Assembly (NCBI GenBank): GCA_027600665.1
Contig: JADGJL010000667.1
Location: 1-15,955, forward strand
Direction of reading: 5' to 3'
DNA from: Irineochytrium annulatum
Lineage: Eukaryota > Chytridiomycota > Chytridiomycetes > Chytridiales > Chytridiaceae
DNA: 15,955 nucleotides
Below the pieces are notes generated by a model. That model ran no database searches. It saw nothing but the letters and a program-made list of their open reading frames with translations, and had not been told where the DNA came from. The translations under genes were made by a program, and so were the position numbers. Shown here piece after piece: positions 1-8,067 of this stretch. The stretch's first letter is position 1. Every line of letters begins with the position of its first letter.

Positions 1-1220
1 AGGTTGAGGTGGATGGGGGAAAGCAGGAGAGCGAGGACGGAGAGGTAGAAAAGGGGGGGCATGAGAAGGTGGCGGATGAGGAGGAAGATGCGGACGAGTC
101 GAACAAGGTGGAAGACGATGAGGCGGCCGTCGATGAGGACGCTGTGGACGAAGAGACGGGCAATTTGGACGACGAAGAGAAGGACGAAGAACAACCGGAC
201 GAGCCGCCCTCAAAAAAGCGCCCCGCCGACTCCACAGGCACCTCTAAATCCAAAAAACGCCGAAAGCGCCTGCCCAACGCCGACTCGGAGTACGGCGTCT
301 CCCGCGGCGTCGACTTCCGCCGCGTCCGGGCTGTCATTAATTTTGACCTCCCGACCACATCCCGCTCCTACACCCACCGCGTCGGCCGCACGGCCCGGGG
401 CGTCGGGAACAAAGGCTGGGCGTTGAGCTTTGTCGTGCCCGCCGACAAGGTGCCCGAGCTGCCTTTGCCGAAGAAGAAGGGAAAAGGTGGACAAGCGGGG
501 GAGGTGAAGATGCCGCTGGGAGCGAGGGACGAGGAAGTTATGGCGCGAATTGAACGGGCGCAGGAGAGGGCAGGGAGGAAGGTGGAGGAGTTTGTGTTTG
601 ATATGGGGGAGGTGGAGGGGTTTAGGTATAGGGTAGAGGACGCCTTGAGGGCCGTGACGAAGACAGCCGTGAGGGAGGCGAGGCTGAAGGAGATCCGGCA
701 GGAGATTTTGAATTCGGAGAAGCTAAAGGTGAGTCATGGCGATCTGCGTGACAGGGCGACTTTAGGACGTTGAACGATGATTTGTGGTTCGACCACTCTA
801 TTCCGTGACTCTCAGGGATGAACGGGAAAATTAATGACAAATCACTCCACTCTGACAACATCATTCCACCTCTTGCCTCTGATGAGTTTGGCGTGGTATG
901 AAACTAAATTATATCTCAAATAGGCGCATTTCGAAGATAACCCCCGCGACCTGCAAGCCCTTCGTCACGACCGCCCACTCCACCCGTCCCGCATCCAATC
1001 TCACATGAAGCACGTGCCCGACTACCTGATGCCGAAGCGAGGCGGTAGGGGAGGAGCAGCGAGCGCAGGGTCTAGCAACGTGCCATTTAAGATGGATGGC
1101 AGAAGGAAGAGGGGCGCGATGGCTGGACGGGGCGGGAGAGGAACGGGAAGGAGTGGGGGCGCGCCGTCGTTGAGCGCTGCGGCGAAGAGACGGGCGGATC
1201 CTTTAAAGTCGTTTAAATGA
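1..1220 (+). CDS. DBP9: ATP-dependent RNA helicase DBP9/DDX56, C-terminal part (5' partial)
   Basis: This is a nucleolar DEAD-box helicase needed for 60S ribosomal subunit biogenesis. The window opens inside it, and the reading frame is open to base 3. Visible first is a Glu/Asp-rich then Lys/Arg-rich insert (about bases 3-285), as is usual in DBP9. Helicase motif V follows (GVSRGVDF), then motif VI (HRVGRTARG, about bases 378-404), so this is the end of RecA-like domain 2. The family-specific tail comes next ([32 protein letters not shown]). A phase-0 intron at 729-923 (GTGAGT...TAG) joins this to [11 protein letters not shown]...KHVPDYLMP, which is the conserved DBP9 continuation, and to a Gly/Arg-rich basic C-terminus. 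The stop is TGA at 1218-1220. The two visible exons are 1-728 and 924-1220. The catalytic DEAD motif lies outside the window. The assignment is firm. Confidence 0.93.
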
Positions 1221-1367
1221 TTGTGGAATTTGCTGAAAAATGTATTTATGATATAAAATCGCAATTGTTGTCGAATGAATGCAGACTTGGAATGCAAAGC
1301 GACGTGCCGTGAGCCCTCATCTGTCGACACCTTCTCCATCCTGAACCTCTTCACAAACCCATGGCAA

Positions 1368-1751
1368 TCAGAAATCAAACACCCTCCCCTTCCTCTCCCA
1401 ATCCCCATACCGCGTCGGCTCCTTCCCCTTCGGTCCCCCGACTTCACCCGTCGCAGGGTTCTCCTCCCCCTCAAATTCCCGCTTCGCGACCTTCGGAGCG
1501 TCCCGGTGACGATCACGCCCCTGGTCTTCTTCCTGGCGCTGCTTCACGAGCTGGTCGAACTCCTTCTGCATAGTCTCGTCCCCCATCGTGAAGGCGGGGG
1601 CCTTGGGCTTCAGGGCGCCGGCGGGGTTGGGCGAAGGGTGCCCTGCGGCAGTGGACGCCGAAAGCGGCCCTGGCGGTGTGGACGGGGTCGGTTTGGTGGT
1701 CAGAGAGCGGGAGAGAAGGAGTCGCCATATCGGGGTGATCAACGATGGCAT
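1368..1751 (-). CDS. SDHAF4: Succinate dehydrogenase assembly factor 4, mitochondrial
   Basis: This is a small mitochondrial matrix chaperone (Sdh8 in yeast) that binds flavinylated SdhA and helps assemble complex II. The C-terminus carries the family signature: NPATGEVGGPKGKEPTRYGD followed by WERKGRVFDF at the very end. This is the DUF1674 motif, ending in the usual aromatic-Asp-Phe. The ATG at 1751 gives 127 aa and an N-terminus with Arg, Ser, Leu and no acidic residues for about 45 residues (MPSLITPIWRLLLSRSL), which suits a mitochondrial presequence. An in-frame ATG at 1811 would add 20 residues (MVAPRYIRSLSQ...), and I cannot rule it out. The gene is uninterrupted and convergent with DBP9, with 147 nt between the two stops. 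The middle part, rich in Pro, Ala and then charged residues, is poorly conserved in the family. Confidence 0.9.
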   Translation of the reverse strand: MPSLITPIWRLLLSRSLTTKPTPSTPPGPLSASTAAGHPSPNPAGALKPKAPAFTMGDETMQKEFDQLVKQRQEEDQGRDRHRDAPKVAKREFEGEENPATGEVGGPKGKEPTRYGDWERKGRVFDF

Positions 1752-1825
1752 TTTAACGAATTTGACGAACGCCAACTGACTAAGGCTTCGTATGTACCGC
1801 GGGGCCACCAAGCAAGCTGGCGTTG

Positions 1826-2107
1826 CTACACCAATTGCACCCTCGCAATTCTGTTCAATTGAATTCTGCCCTGGTTGAAGAAGTCGAAGTAGCTGGATGC
1901 CTCCTCCAAGGCAAGAAAGCCTGGAGTCAAGCGTTCATAGAGCGGCTTGGCGTCTCCGGCGAAGGACTTCATCATCTGGAGCTCTCCCTCCCCCTCATCC
2001 TTTAGAAAGTGGTCCTGATGAAGGTTGAGAGAAGGCTCGAGGTGGGGTGCGATGAATGTATTGTGAACTGGATGCAAAGAAAGACTAGCACTGCAAGGAT
2101 CACTCAT
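1826..2107 (-). CDS. Doubtful small ORF, 93 aa, no recognised family
   Basis: I do not recognise this ORF. It lies 74 nt upstream of the SDHAF4 start on the same strand and about 240 nt from the divergent gene at 2350. Its central part (MMKSFAGDAKPLYERLTPGF and the following LALEEASSYFDFFNQ) uses codons ending mostly in G or C, like the real genes here. The two ends do not look coding. No signal peptide or membrane segment is visible. It could be a short orphan gene, an exon of a poorly visible spliced gene, a decayed fragment, or simply the promoter and 5' UTR region of SDHAF4. Transcript data would decide. Confidence 0.25.
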   Translation of the reverse strand: MSDPCSASLSLHPVHNTFIAPHLEPSLNLHQDHFLKDEGEGELQMMKSFAGDAKPLYERLTPGFLALEEASSYFDFFNQGRIQLNRIARVQLV

Positions 2108-2280
2108 GCAATAAAAAAGCAGCCAAGTATTGCCATTACTGATCTATCGCCGTTGTCCTCGCGGACAGCATAAAGGACTGTGCGACCGTTCGGAGTTGGA
2201 AAAGTTGACTCGACTCGCGTCTGCCCACCACTTCCCCTCCGACTCTTCCTCATCGGCTTCCGCCCCGTGTCGAAGCGAAG

Positions 2281-2339
2281 GTGTGATACCTCCGTCTCCG
2301 TGAGACCGCCGGCGCTGACTCTGTCGCCCCTTCTTCCAG
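2281..2339 (+). other. Possible short intron in the 5' UTR or 5' coding part of the 2350 gene
   Basis: AAG|GTGTGA at 2281 and a good acceptor at 2337-2339 (pyrimidine tract ctgtcgccccttcttccag) bound a 59-nt segment. A CTGAC-like branch point lies about 20 nt before the acceptor. The size fits the other introns in this window. Splicing would leave the ATG at 2350 eleven nt into the next exon. It would also join it in frame to an upstream ATG at 2180, so an N-terminal extension is possible. Seen from splice consensus only. Confidence 0.4.
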
Positions 2340-2349
2340 CAAACCCGTC

Positions 2350-3192
2350 ATGCCCTCGCCCAACACCTCCCGCCCGTCCTCCCTCCGCCTCGAGATGGAC
2401 GTCAATCTCATCGACCTCGAAAAGGAGCTCACGACCATCGACCTCAAAGACGAGAACGAGCGCGCCTCCATCCGGGCGCCGTCCCCTTCCGTCGCCCGCC
2501 TCCCGAACCTTCCCTCCGGCCGTCGCACCTCCAACCACCGCCTCTCCTTCCTCCGCCCCGCGTCCTCCTCCACGCACAACTTCCCGGACGTCGGCCTCCT
2601 CGCCCAGCTCGGCTTCACGGAGCAGGAGTGGATCCGCATCTTCGAGGAGGACCTCCGCTGCGACAGCAACGGTGGGAGGCCCGTCCGGTGCGCGGACGAC
2701 GTCCTGGCGAGGTACGGCACTGACGTCGTCGTCGGTCTCGACAACGCGGGCGGCGTAGGGGATCACACCAACCTCAAGTACGTGTGCGACTCCCTCGACC
2801 GCAAGAAGAAGGAGAGGGAGGCGGCCCGGGATTGCGCGCGATCCGCGGCCGCCGTCGTTGTCCTGAAGGCGAGCTCGGCGGGGTCATGGAGGAGCGGGTC
2901 GAGTGGCGGCATGACACCTATGATGCCGGGGGAGTTTGACAGGATGGTCAGGAGCGCGAGGAGGAGGAGCATTTGGATGATCCTGTCGATGACCATCCTG
3001 CTGCTCCTCGTGCTGATCGTCGCTGTATCGCTCCTGGCGCTGTCCAGGCCGGGCAGCAGCAACAATGGCCCGTCGACGGAGCCGGAGCCGATCATCACGT
3101 CCACCATCGCCGCCACCTTTGTGGCCACATCGGCCCCGACGCTGAGGACCACCACGGCGGTCTTTGCGACTGGCACCGGCGCGGACTTCTAG
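2350..3192 (+). CDS. Unrecognised single-pass membrane protein, 280 aa
   Basis: The codon use is strongly coding-like (G or C at third positions), but I know no family for it. Residues 16-38 form an amphipathic, acidic-helical stretch (EMDVNLIDLEKELTTIDLKD). Residues 40-75 are Ser/Pro/Arg-rich and probably disordered. Residues 78-165 look globular (VGLLAQLGFTEQEWIRIFEE...), ending in a charged helix. A basic stretch (RSARRR, 202-207) precedes one hydrophobic segment at 208-231. The last 49 residues are Ser/Thr/Pro-rich. With no signal peptide and basic residues before the membrane segment, the N-terminal domain is inferred to be cytosolic and the Ser/Thr-rich tail outside or lumenal. An internal ATG at 2395 is an alternative start. 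It could be a surface sensor-like protein, but nothing shows a ligand or partner. Confidence 0.7.
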   Translation: MPSPNTSRPSSLRLEMDVNLIDLEKELTTIDLKDENERASIRAPSPSVARLPNLPSGRRTSNHRLSFLRPASSSTHNFPDVGLLAQLGFTEQEWIRIFEEDLRCDSNGGRPVRCADDVLARYGTDVVVGLDNAGGVGDHTNLKYVCDSLDRKKKEREAARDCARSAAAVVVLKASSAGSWRSGSSGGMTPMMPGEFDRMVRSARRRSIWMILSMTILLLLVLIVAVSLLALSRPGSSNNGPSTEPEPIITSTIAATFVATSAPTLRTTTAVFATGTGADF

Positions 3193-3963
3193 GCATGCGC
3201 CTTGTTTAGAAGAGGAGAGAGGGATATGTTGTTAATGGTGTCTTGTATGTATGTTTCGTTAGTTTCCCGTCAAATATGTATTTTTATCGGAACGACGTGT
3301 TGATAGCGACTGTAATTATGTCTTTTGGAGCGACAGAAATCCGCTGTTTGGCAGTATTTCACCTCTTGTGCCTGTGTTTTTGAACACAAAACCGTCGTTG
3401 AGAACCTTGTCACTTTAATTTGTATTTCAACTGAGATTAGCCATGGTCTCGTATCCCGCTACTTTCATGTATCTTTATTTAAAATTTGTGTTTGATGCTC
3501 GCATAGCGCCGGCCATCTGCTACTAGGCGGGGTTGCAGTTGTTACTCAAGAATTTGTGTAATTCATCCGTTTTCGCTTCTAAATAACACCGGGTTTCGTT
3601 CTCCCGCCGAAGGCATCGTCTTTACAACGTGAATTTACATTTTCTGAAGCTTTACTCCCGGCCTGTTTTCCAAATGAGTATGGCCATCATCTTCCCACCT
3701 TAATCTCTTTTGTTATCGTTTGTGTACGTCATTCGTTTTCTTGATTTATCGCTCCAGAGCAGCCGTCCACTCGACCTAGCTTGGAACCGGGATTCTCCAA
3801 TCTCGTGGACGCGACCCTATGAGCAGTCCTATATGACAATAGCCCACAAAGGTTCCCCTGAACGCTGGGTAGGGACACATCCCTTTTCGTGGCTCGAACT
3901 ACTTCGAGGAACAAACACTTCGACGGCCTCAGTCCGCCGTTCCTGACATCCTCTTTTCTTGCG
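3193..3963. other. Intergenic region, AT-richer, no gene seen
   Basis: These 771 nt lie between the stops of two convergent genes: the membrane protein ending at 3192 and Cys-rich copy A ending at 3964. Base composition is clearly more AT-rich than the flanking coding sequence, with many T tracts. It probably holds both 3' UTRs. A 78-codon ORF at 3710-3946 has no coding-like codon bias. No RNA gene, repeat or classic AATAAA signal was recognised. Confidence 0.6.
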
Positions 3964-4734
3964 CTAAAGACACCCTAACTCCGCCAAAAACAGTAAACAA
4001 GTGCCCATGGTCAAAAGCCCGGCCGCAATTAATGCCACCATGCAGCTCTTCACTCTCCACGCGCACGAGCAGCAAAAGCATGCGACCGCCATGAAGGACC
4101 CGAAAAACACCCAGCCCGCTTTCAACGCGTCGCGCTGGCATTCCTCATTCCGCTGTTTCAAGTCGTCCACCTCCGTCATGAAGCCGCACTGCCGCAATGT
4201 GTAGTTGCATACGGCGTACGTGTACACGCTACTGTCATCAATCGAGGGGGGAGGGGGCTTCGCACACTGCGCCACATCCACGCAAGGCGAGCCGGCGGAG
4301 AGGAGCGGGACGCAGGTGGACGCGTTCGTTGGTGCGGGCGTCGTGTTGCTGAGCAGGGTGGTGGTGTTTCCGTAGCAGGTCAAGGACGGGACGCATGTGT
4401 CGTAAAGGCTGCTCGTGGGGTCGAGGTTCACGAGGCACGCGTCCCCCAAGGACGCGTTGCGAGCGAGGCAGGCGCCGTTGAAGCAGCGGCCGACCGTGTT
4501 CGGGTAGTAGTAGGTGCCGGGGGCGCTGACGAAATCAGGGTAATCTTGGCAGTCGGCGTGGTGGAGGCAGCGGGAGCCGGGGAGCTGAGGTGTGCTGCAT
4601 ACGCCGGTCTTGTTGGATGGCGGCAGGGAACCGGCGGGGAGTGTGACGAGGGATACATTGAGGCAGACATTCGCTGCCCAAACCGAGCCGGTCCAGAATG
4701 TGCCGCATTTGGGGCTGTAGTTGCAGTACTGCAT
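3964..4734 (-). CDS. Cys-rich glycoprotein with C-terminal membrane hairpin, copy A (256 aa)
   Basis: This is one of three intact paralogues in the window. The start is placed at the ATG at 4734 because copy B starts with the same residues (MQ[YF]CNY) and the DNA just upstream is alike. The open frame continues to an ATG at 4854, but that 40-residue extension is not signal-like. Residues 1-200 hold 17 cysteines and 8 N-glycosylation sequons (N5, N26, N41, N93, N123, N130, N137, N177). The core reads GRCFNGAC, then RN, GDACLVN, YDTC, LTCYGN, STCV and SPCVDVAQC. Two hydrophobic segments (about 206-226 and 232-252) flank a tight basic turn (RVKSC). This predicts a hairpin with the Cys-rich domain and short C-terminus outside. 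The cysteine spacing loosely recalls Dickkopf-N/EB-type modules (inference). The function is unknown, possibly a surface or adhesion protein. Confidence 0.85.
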   Translation of the reverse strand: MQYCNYSPKCGTFWTGSVWAANVCLNVSLVTLPAGSLPPSNKTGVCSTPQLPGSRCLHHADCQDYPDFVSAPGTYYYPNTVGRCFNGACLARNASLGDACLVNLDPTSSLYDTCVPSLTCYGNTTTLLSNTTPAPTNASTCVPLLSAGSPCVDVAQCAKPPPPSIDDSSVYTYAVCNYTLRQCGFMTEVDDLKQRNEECQRDALKAGWVFFGSFMAVACFCCSCAWRVKSCMVALIAAGLLTMGTCLLFLAELGCL

Positions 4735-4762
4735 AGAACGGCCGGCCCGATCAAAGCTAGGG
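4735..4762 (-). promoter_or_regulatory. 5' flanking block shared by Cys-rich copies A, B and the pseudogene
   Basis: Read toward the gene, this strand carries CTAGCTTTGATCGGGCCGG then CCGTTCT immediately before the ATG. The pseudogene has AGCTTTAAACTTCGATCTGA then CCGGCCGTTCGCCAAG before its mutated start, at 9488-9523. Copy B has GATCCGGGCGATTCGCCAAG at 10100-10119. The block is either a leftover of duplication or a functional 5' UTR or promoter element. The divergent copy C lacks an obvious match. Confidence 0.4.
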
Positions 4763-5108
4763 TTGGAATCGTCGACCGCTGCGGGTTCGCAACTGGATGT
4801 CGTCGGAGCGCCGTGCCTCAGCTCCGGCGATCTGTCCTCCACACCCTTCGTCAAAGTACAAGCCGCCCCAACTTCCTCGGTTCTCGCGACCGTACTTGGG
4901 CAGGGCTTCGAGTGGCCTCACCGCTCATGCTACGCGAGTGCCCCGATGAGGGGTTTGCCGGCGGATGGGTGTTCAGTTGATGGAGAACTTTGACAGTCAA
5001 GTCGGAGTTGAGATTTTTATCCTATCCTGCGAATCCAGTCTCAACCCTGCCAATTCCAGGACGCATAGTCAAAATGACGTGTCGGCCAGCGCAAGGGTGG
5101 CGGCAGAA

Positions 5109-5140
5109 AAAGATCGACAGGGGATGTCCAGTCGATCTTT
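5109..5140. repeat. Perfect 10-bp inverted repeat with a 12-nt spacer
   Basis: AAAGATCGAC at 5109-5118 is matched by GTCGATCTTT at 5131-5140. It lies in the divergent promoter, about 190 nt before the cyclase ATG. It could be a dyad binding site for a dimeric regulator, or a hairpin in a long 5' UTR. A function is inference only. Confidence 0.5.
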
Positions 5141-5327
5141 CGGGGGTCGGACAATGGCGCCGCGGTGACTATCTCCGACAATGACAACGGGTACCCCGAA
5201 GACGATCCTCGGGCCCTCTCGCCGGCGCTCAAAGGCGATCTCCCCCTTGTCACCCAGCTGGCAGTATTTTCCCTTTCATTGCCTCTAGAGACCGTCTCCT
5301 CCGGCTTCCCAAACCCCTCCCCTTGCA

Positions 5328-7931
5328 ATGTCCGTCAAGGTCTTCTCGCAAAGCGAGTCCGTCAGCAGGTGCCGCAATGTCCTCGAGTCGAAGCTCAAAG
5401 CCCTCTACGGCCTGTCGAAGTTGGCAGATGAGGAAGGTCGGTGTTTCTTGCCGGGCTGGAGGGCATTGGGGCCTCCGCTTGCATGATCCGATCGCTCACG
5501 CTTCACGTCACCAGTCACCATTCACCAAGCCAACCTCGAGGAGTCCTCTAGCGACCTCAGGACCCAGCTGAGCAATCAGCGCTCGGTTGAGAGGCGCCAG
5601 GAGGCCGAGGCCGAGGACCTGGAGAGCTCTGCCCTGAGAAAGGGTCAGCTCACAAACCTGGTGGACAAGCTCACGGCCTTGAAATTGCTCCTGAGATTCC
5701 AGGTATGTAGTAGCGGGGGCTTTGTATAGAGACATTTACTGCACCTTTGTTAACCTGTTTTCTCTCTTTCTCGTTTGCAGGAGGAGGAGATTGAAAAGGA
5801 ACTCGCGCTCAAGTCGAGCATTAGGCAGAAGAGTGCTGCGTTCCAGATTCGCTTGACGAGGATTGACGAGCGTCACAATGCGGAGAGGTTGGTCTACCCT
5901 TTACGGATCGCATGCGGGAAACACGGTGCTGACGGTTGAGCAAACAGGAACGAGCTCATGATGGCCCAGAACCGTCTCCAGAGTACCGTCAACCACATCC
6001 GCGAGATTGAGTTGAACATTATAAAGGACCAGCAGGTCGTTCGACGCAAGAAGAAGGAGAACGAGATCCTCGCCCAGCAGACCAAGATGCAGCAACAGAA
6101 GGAGTTCGAGTTCCTGCGCGAGATGCAGATCATCAAGATCAAGCACCTCAACCAGATTAACGACATGGAGATCAACTTCACGGACGACATGGAGTCCCTC
6201 TCGAGCGCGAACAGGCAAGAGGAGTTCGACCTCATCGCCAAGCAGACCGTCGCTGAGCAGCTCGCGTTCGACGAGCTCGACAAGCAAAAGCGCCAGATGG
6301 AGATCATGCACCAGGTCGAGAAGCAGAAGTCGTCTAGAACTCAGACGCTCAGGAACCACAAGAAGCAGGAGAAGGTGCTGTTTAAGCAGAAAAGGCACGC
6401 TGTCCGCCTTCGCGAACAGGTAAGACAGGATTAAAGTCCTTGATTCGTCAGGTTTTCGTAACGTACTGCTGGTCCAAAGGTCCTGCTTGCCGAGAACCCG
6501 GTCATTCAAGGTGACCTCCAAGGCACGCACAATCACGGCACGTCCGAGACGGACGACGCGTCCTCCCACGCCGGGTCCCGCAACGACGCCTCGGAGGACA
6601 ACGGCTCACTCGGCGGCGTCAGCGACAACGAGGAGGCCTCCGAGAAGAACGGCGAGTCGGTCGTCAGTGTCATGCTGGCCAACGGCAGCACCGAGAAGCT
6701 CCGCAGCAGCCACGACGCCGACCTCGACCATGGGCACGAGACCAAGATAAATAGCGAGAAGAATAAGACGTCCATGGCCCACACGCACGACTCGGAGGAG
6801 GAGAAGACGCTGGCCTCTATGATGCAGATCGGGAGGGACAGGATCCGCAACCTAAACCACCACCACAAGAAGATCCTCACGGACCTCCGCGCCCTCCACC
6901 GCAACCTGCTGACCCAGAAGCAGAGGGAGCAGCGCCGCAAGACCTCCGAGGTGCGTAAGGAGCACGAGGAAGAGATCGAGGCCGTCAAGATCGAGCAGAC
7001 GCAGTCGATGCAGGAGCTTCTTGGTGAGGGCCATCCGTTTTCGCATACATAAGTCTGCGTAGGCCTCCCCACGTTAACAATATCCTTCCCACCAACAGCT
7101 TCCCAGCTTCAGACCGACGACGCCCGCAAGGACTCGGACTCCTCCGCCCGCCTCCTTGACATGATGCTGCCCGCCCACGTAATCGAGGAGATCGAGGCCG
7201 GACGCACGCCCGAGCCCCAGTCCTTCCCCCGCGTGACGGTCCTGTTCGCGGACCTCCGCGGCCTCGCCGAGCTCGCCTCCAACGTCTCACCGGGGCCCCT
7301 TTTGTCCCTCCTTGGCGCAATCCACTCGTGCCTCGACGAGGTCCTCGCCCGCCACGACGACCTGTACAAGGTCGAGAACGTCGCGGACGCGTACATGGTC
7401 GCGGCCGGGTTGGGCGACAAGGTCACGGAGGAGGAGTTCGCGGCCGCGACGGCGTCGGCGGCCAGGTGTGCGGGCGAGATGATGGCCGCGTTCGCGCAGA
7501 TGGATCTGGAGTCGTTGGGCAGCACGAGCGACGTCAAGATTGAGATGAGGGCTGGGCTGCATTCAGGCGCCGTGCTGGCGGGTATCGTCGGGGCCAAGGT
7601 GGCGAGGTGAGGAAGTTTTGCAGACTTTTTTTTTCCACGTTATCAGATGTTCGATTTGGTTTTTTTTTTAATTATATTTTATCTTTTAGGTACTGCCTCT
7701 TTGGCGACGCGGTCAACACGGCTGCGCAGATGTGCACCACAAGCTTCGGCTCGCGCATCCAGGTTTCTGAGGAGACGGCCAAGGTTTTACGGACGCAGAA
7801 GAACTTCGCCATCACGGAGCGGGGCGAGGTAGAAATTCACGTAAGACCACACGGACCTTGTTCCCGTACTAACTGATATTTTGCAGAGCAAGGGCAAGAT
7901 GCTCACTTACTGGCTCTCGGCGCAGGAGTAA
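5328..7931 (+). CDS. Soluble coiled-coil class III guanylyl cyclase, 8 exons, 707 aa
   Basis: This enzyme is predicted to make cGMP from GTP. Exons are 5328-5436, 5515-5702, 5781-5887, 5948-6419, 6480-7023, 7099-7606, 7690-7840 and 7887-7931. They sum to 2124 nt, all introns are GT-AG, and the frame is kept throughout. Residues 1-292 and about 386-473 are long charged coiled coils. Between them is an acidic Gly/Ser/Asn linker. A linker helix (LLDMMLPAHVIEEIEAG, 492-508) leads into the catalytic domain from about 516. Metal-binding Asp525 (FADL) and Asp570 (VENVADAYMV) are present. So are the guanine-selecting residues Glu566 and Cys645 (RYCLFGDAVN), and Asn652. The usual Arg four residues after that Asn is Gln656. 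There is no signal peptide, membrane segment, rhodopsin or HNOB domain. Introns 1 and 7 are well supported by frame; intron 1 has a weak GTCGGT donor. Role in zoospore or sensory signalling is inference. Confidence 0.92.
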
Positions 7932-8067
7932 GGGATTCATATCAAAGAACGGAAATTATTGTGTCCCACCCATTCGATAATCCCATAGCTCAAAGTAGAA
8001 GCCATAGACAAGTTATAGGACAGTATTTAATACATTTATAAAAAGTCCGATTCACAAACTGGTGCGA

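Larger units (their letters stand above)
4735..5327. promoter_or_regulatory. Divergent promoter region between Cys-rich copy A and the guanylyl cyclase
   Basis: About 590 nt separate two start codons pointing away from each other. It contains a block next to copy A that resembles the DNA upstream of copy B and of the pseudogene (4735-4762). It also contains a perfect 10-bp inverted repeat at 5109-5140. An in-frame TAG at 5286-5288 supports the cyclase start at 5328. Several small ORFs here show no family and no consistent coding bias. Confidence 0.5.

Noticed and set aside
787..797. GGTTCGACCAC, resembling a tRNA B box
   Set aside because: It lies inside the DBP9 intron. I could not find a matching A box or cloverleaf arms around it.
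3710..3946. 78-codon plus-strand ORF in the intergenic region
   Set aside because: It shows no coding-like codon bias or family, and lies in AT-rich 3' flanking DNA.
4735..4854. N-terminal 40-residue extension of Cys-rich copy A to the ATG at 4854
   Set aside because: The extension is hydrophilic and not signal-like. Copy B and the pseudogene show that the homologous start is at MQ, with the shared flank upstream being non-coding.
5901..6569. 222-codon minus-strand Leu-rich ORF
   Set aside because: It is the antisense of the cyclase coiled-coil exon. Repeated CAG/GAG codons read as CTG/CTC on the other strand.
6533..7072. 179-codon minus-strand Ser/Leu-rich ORF
   Set aside because: It is antisense to cyclase exon 5, whose splice borders and frame fit the gene.
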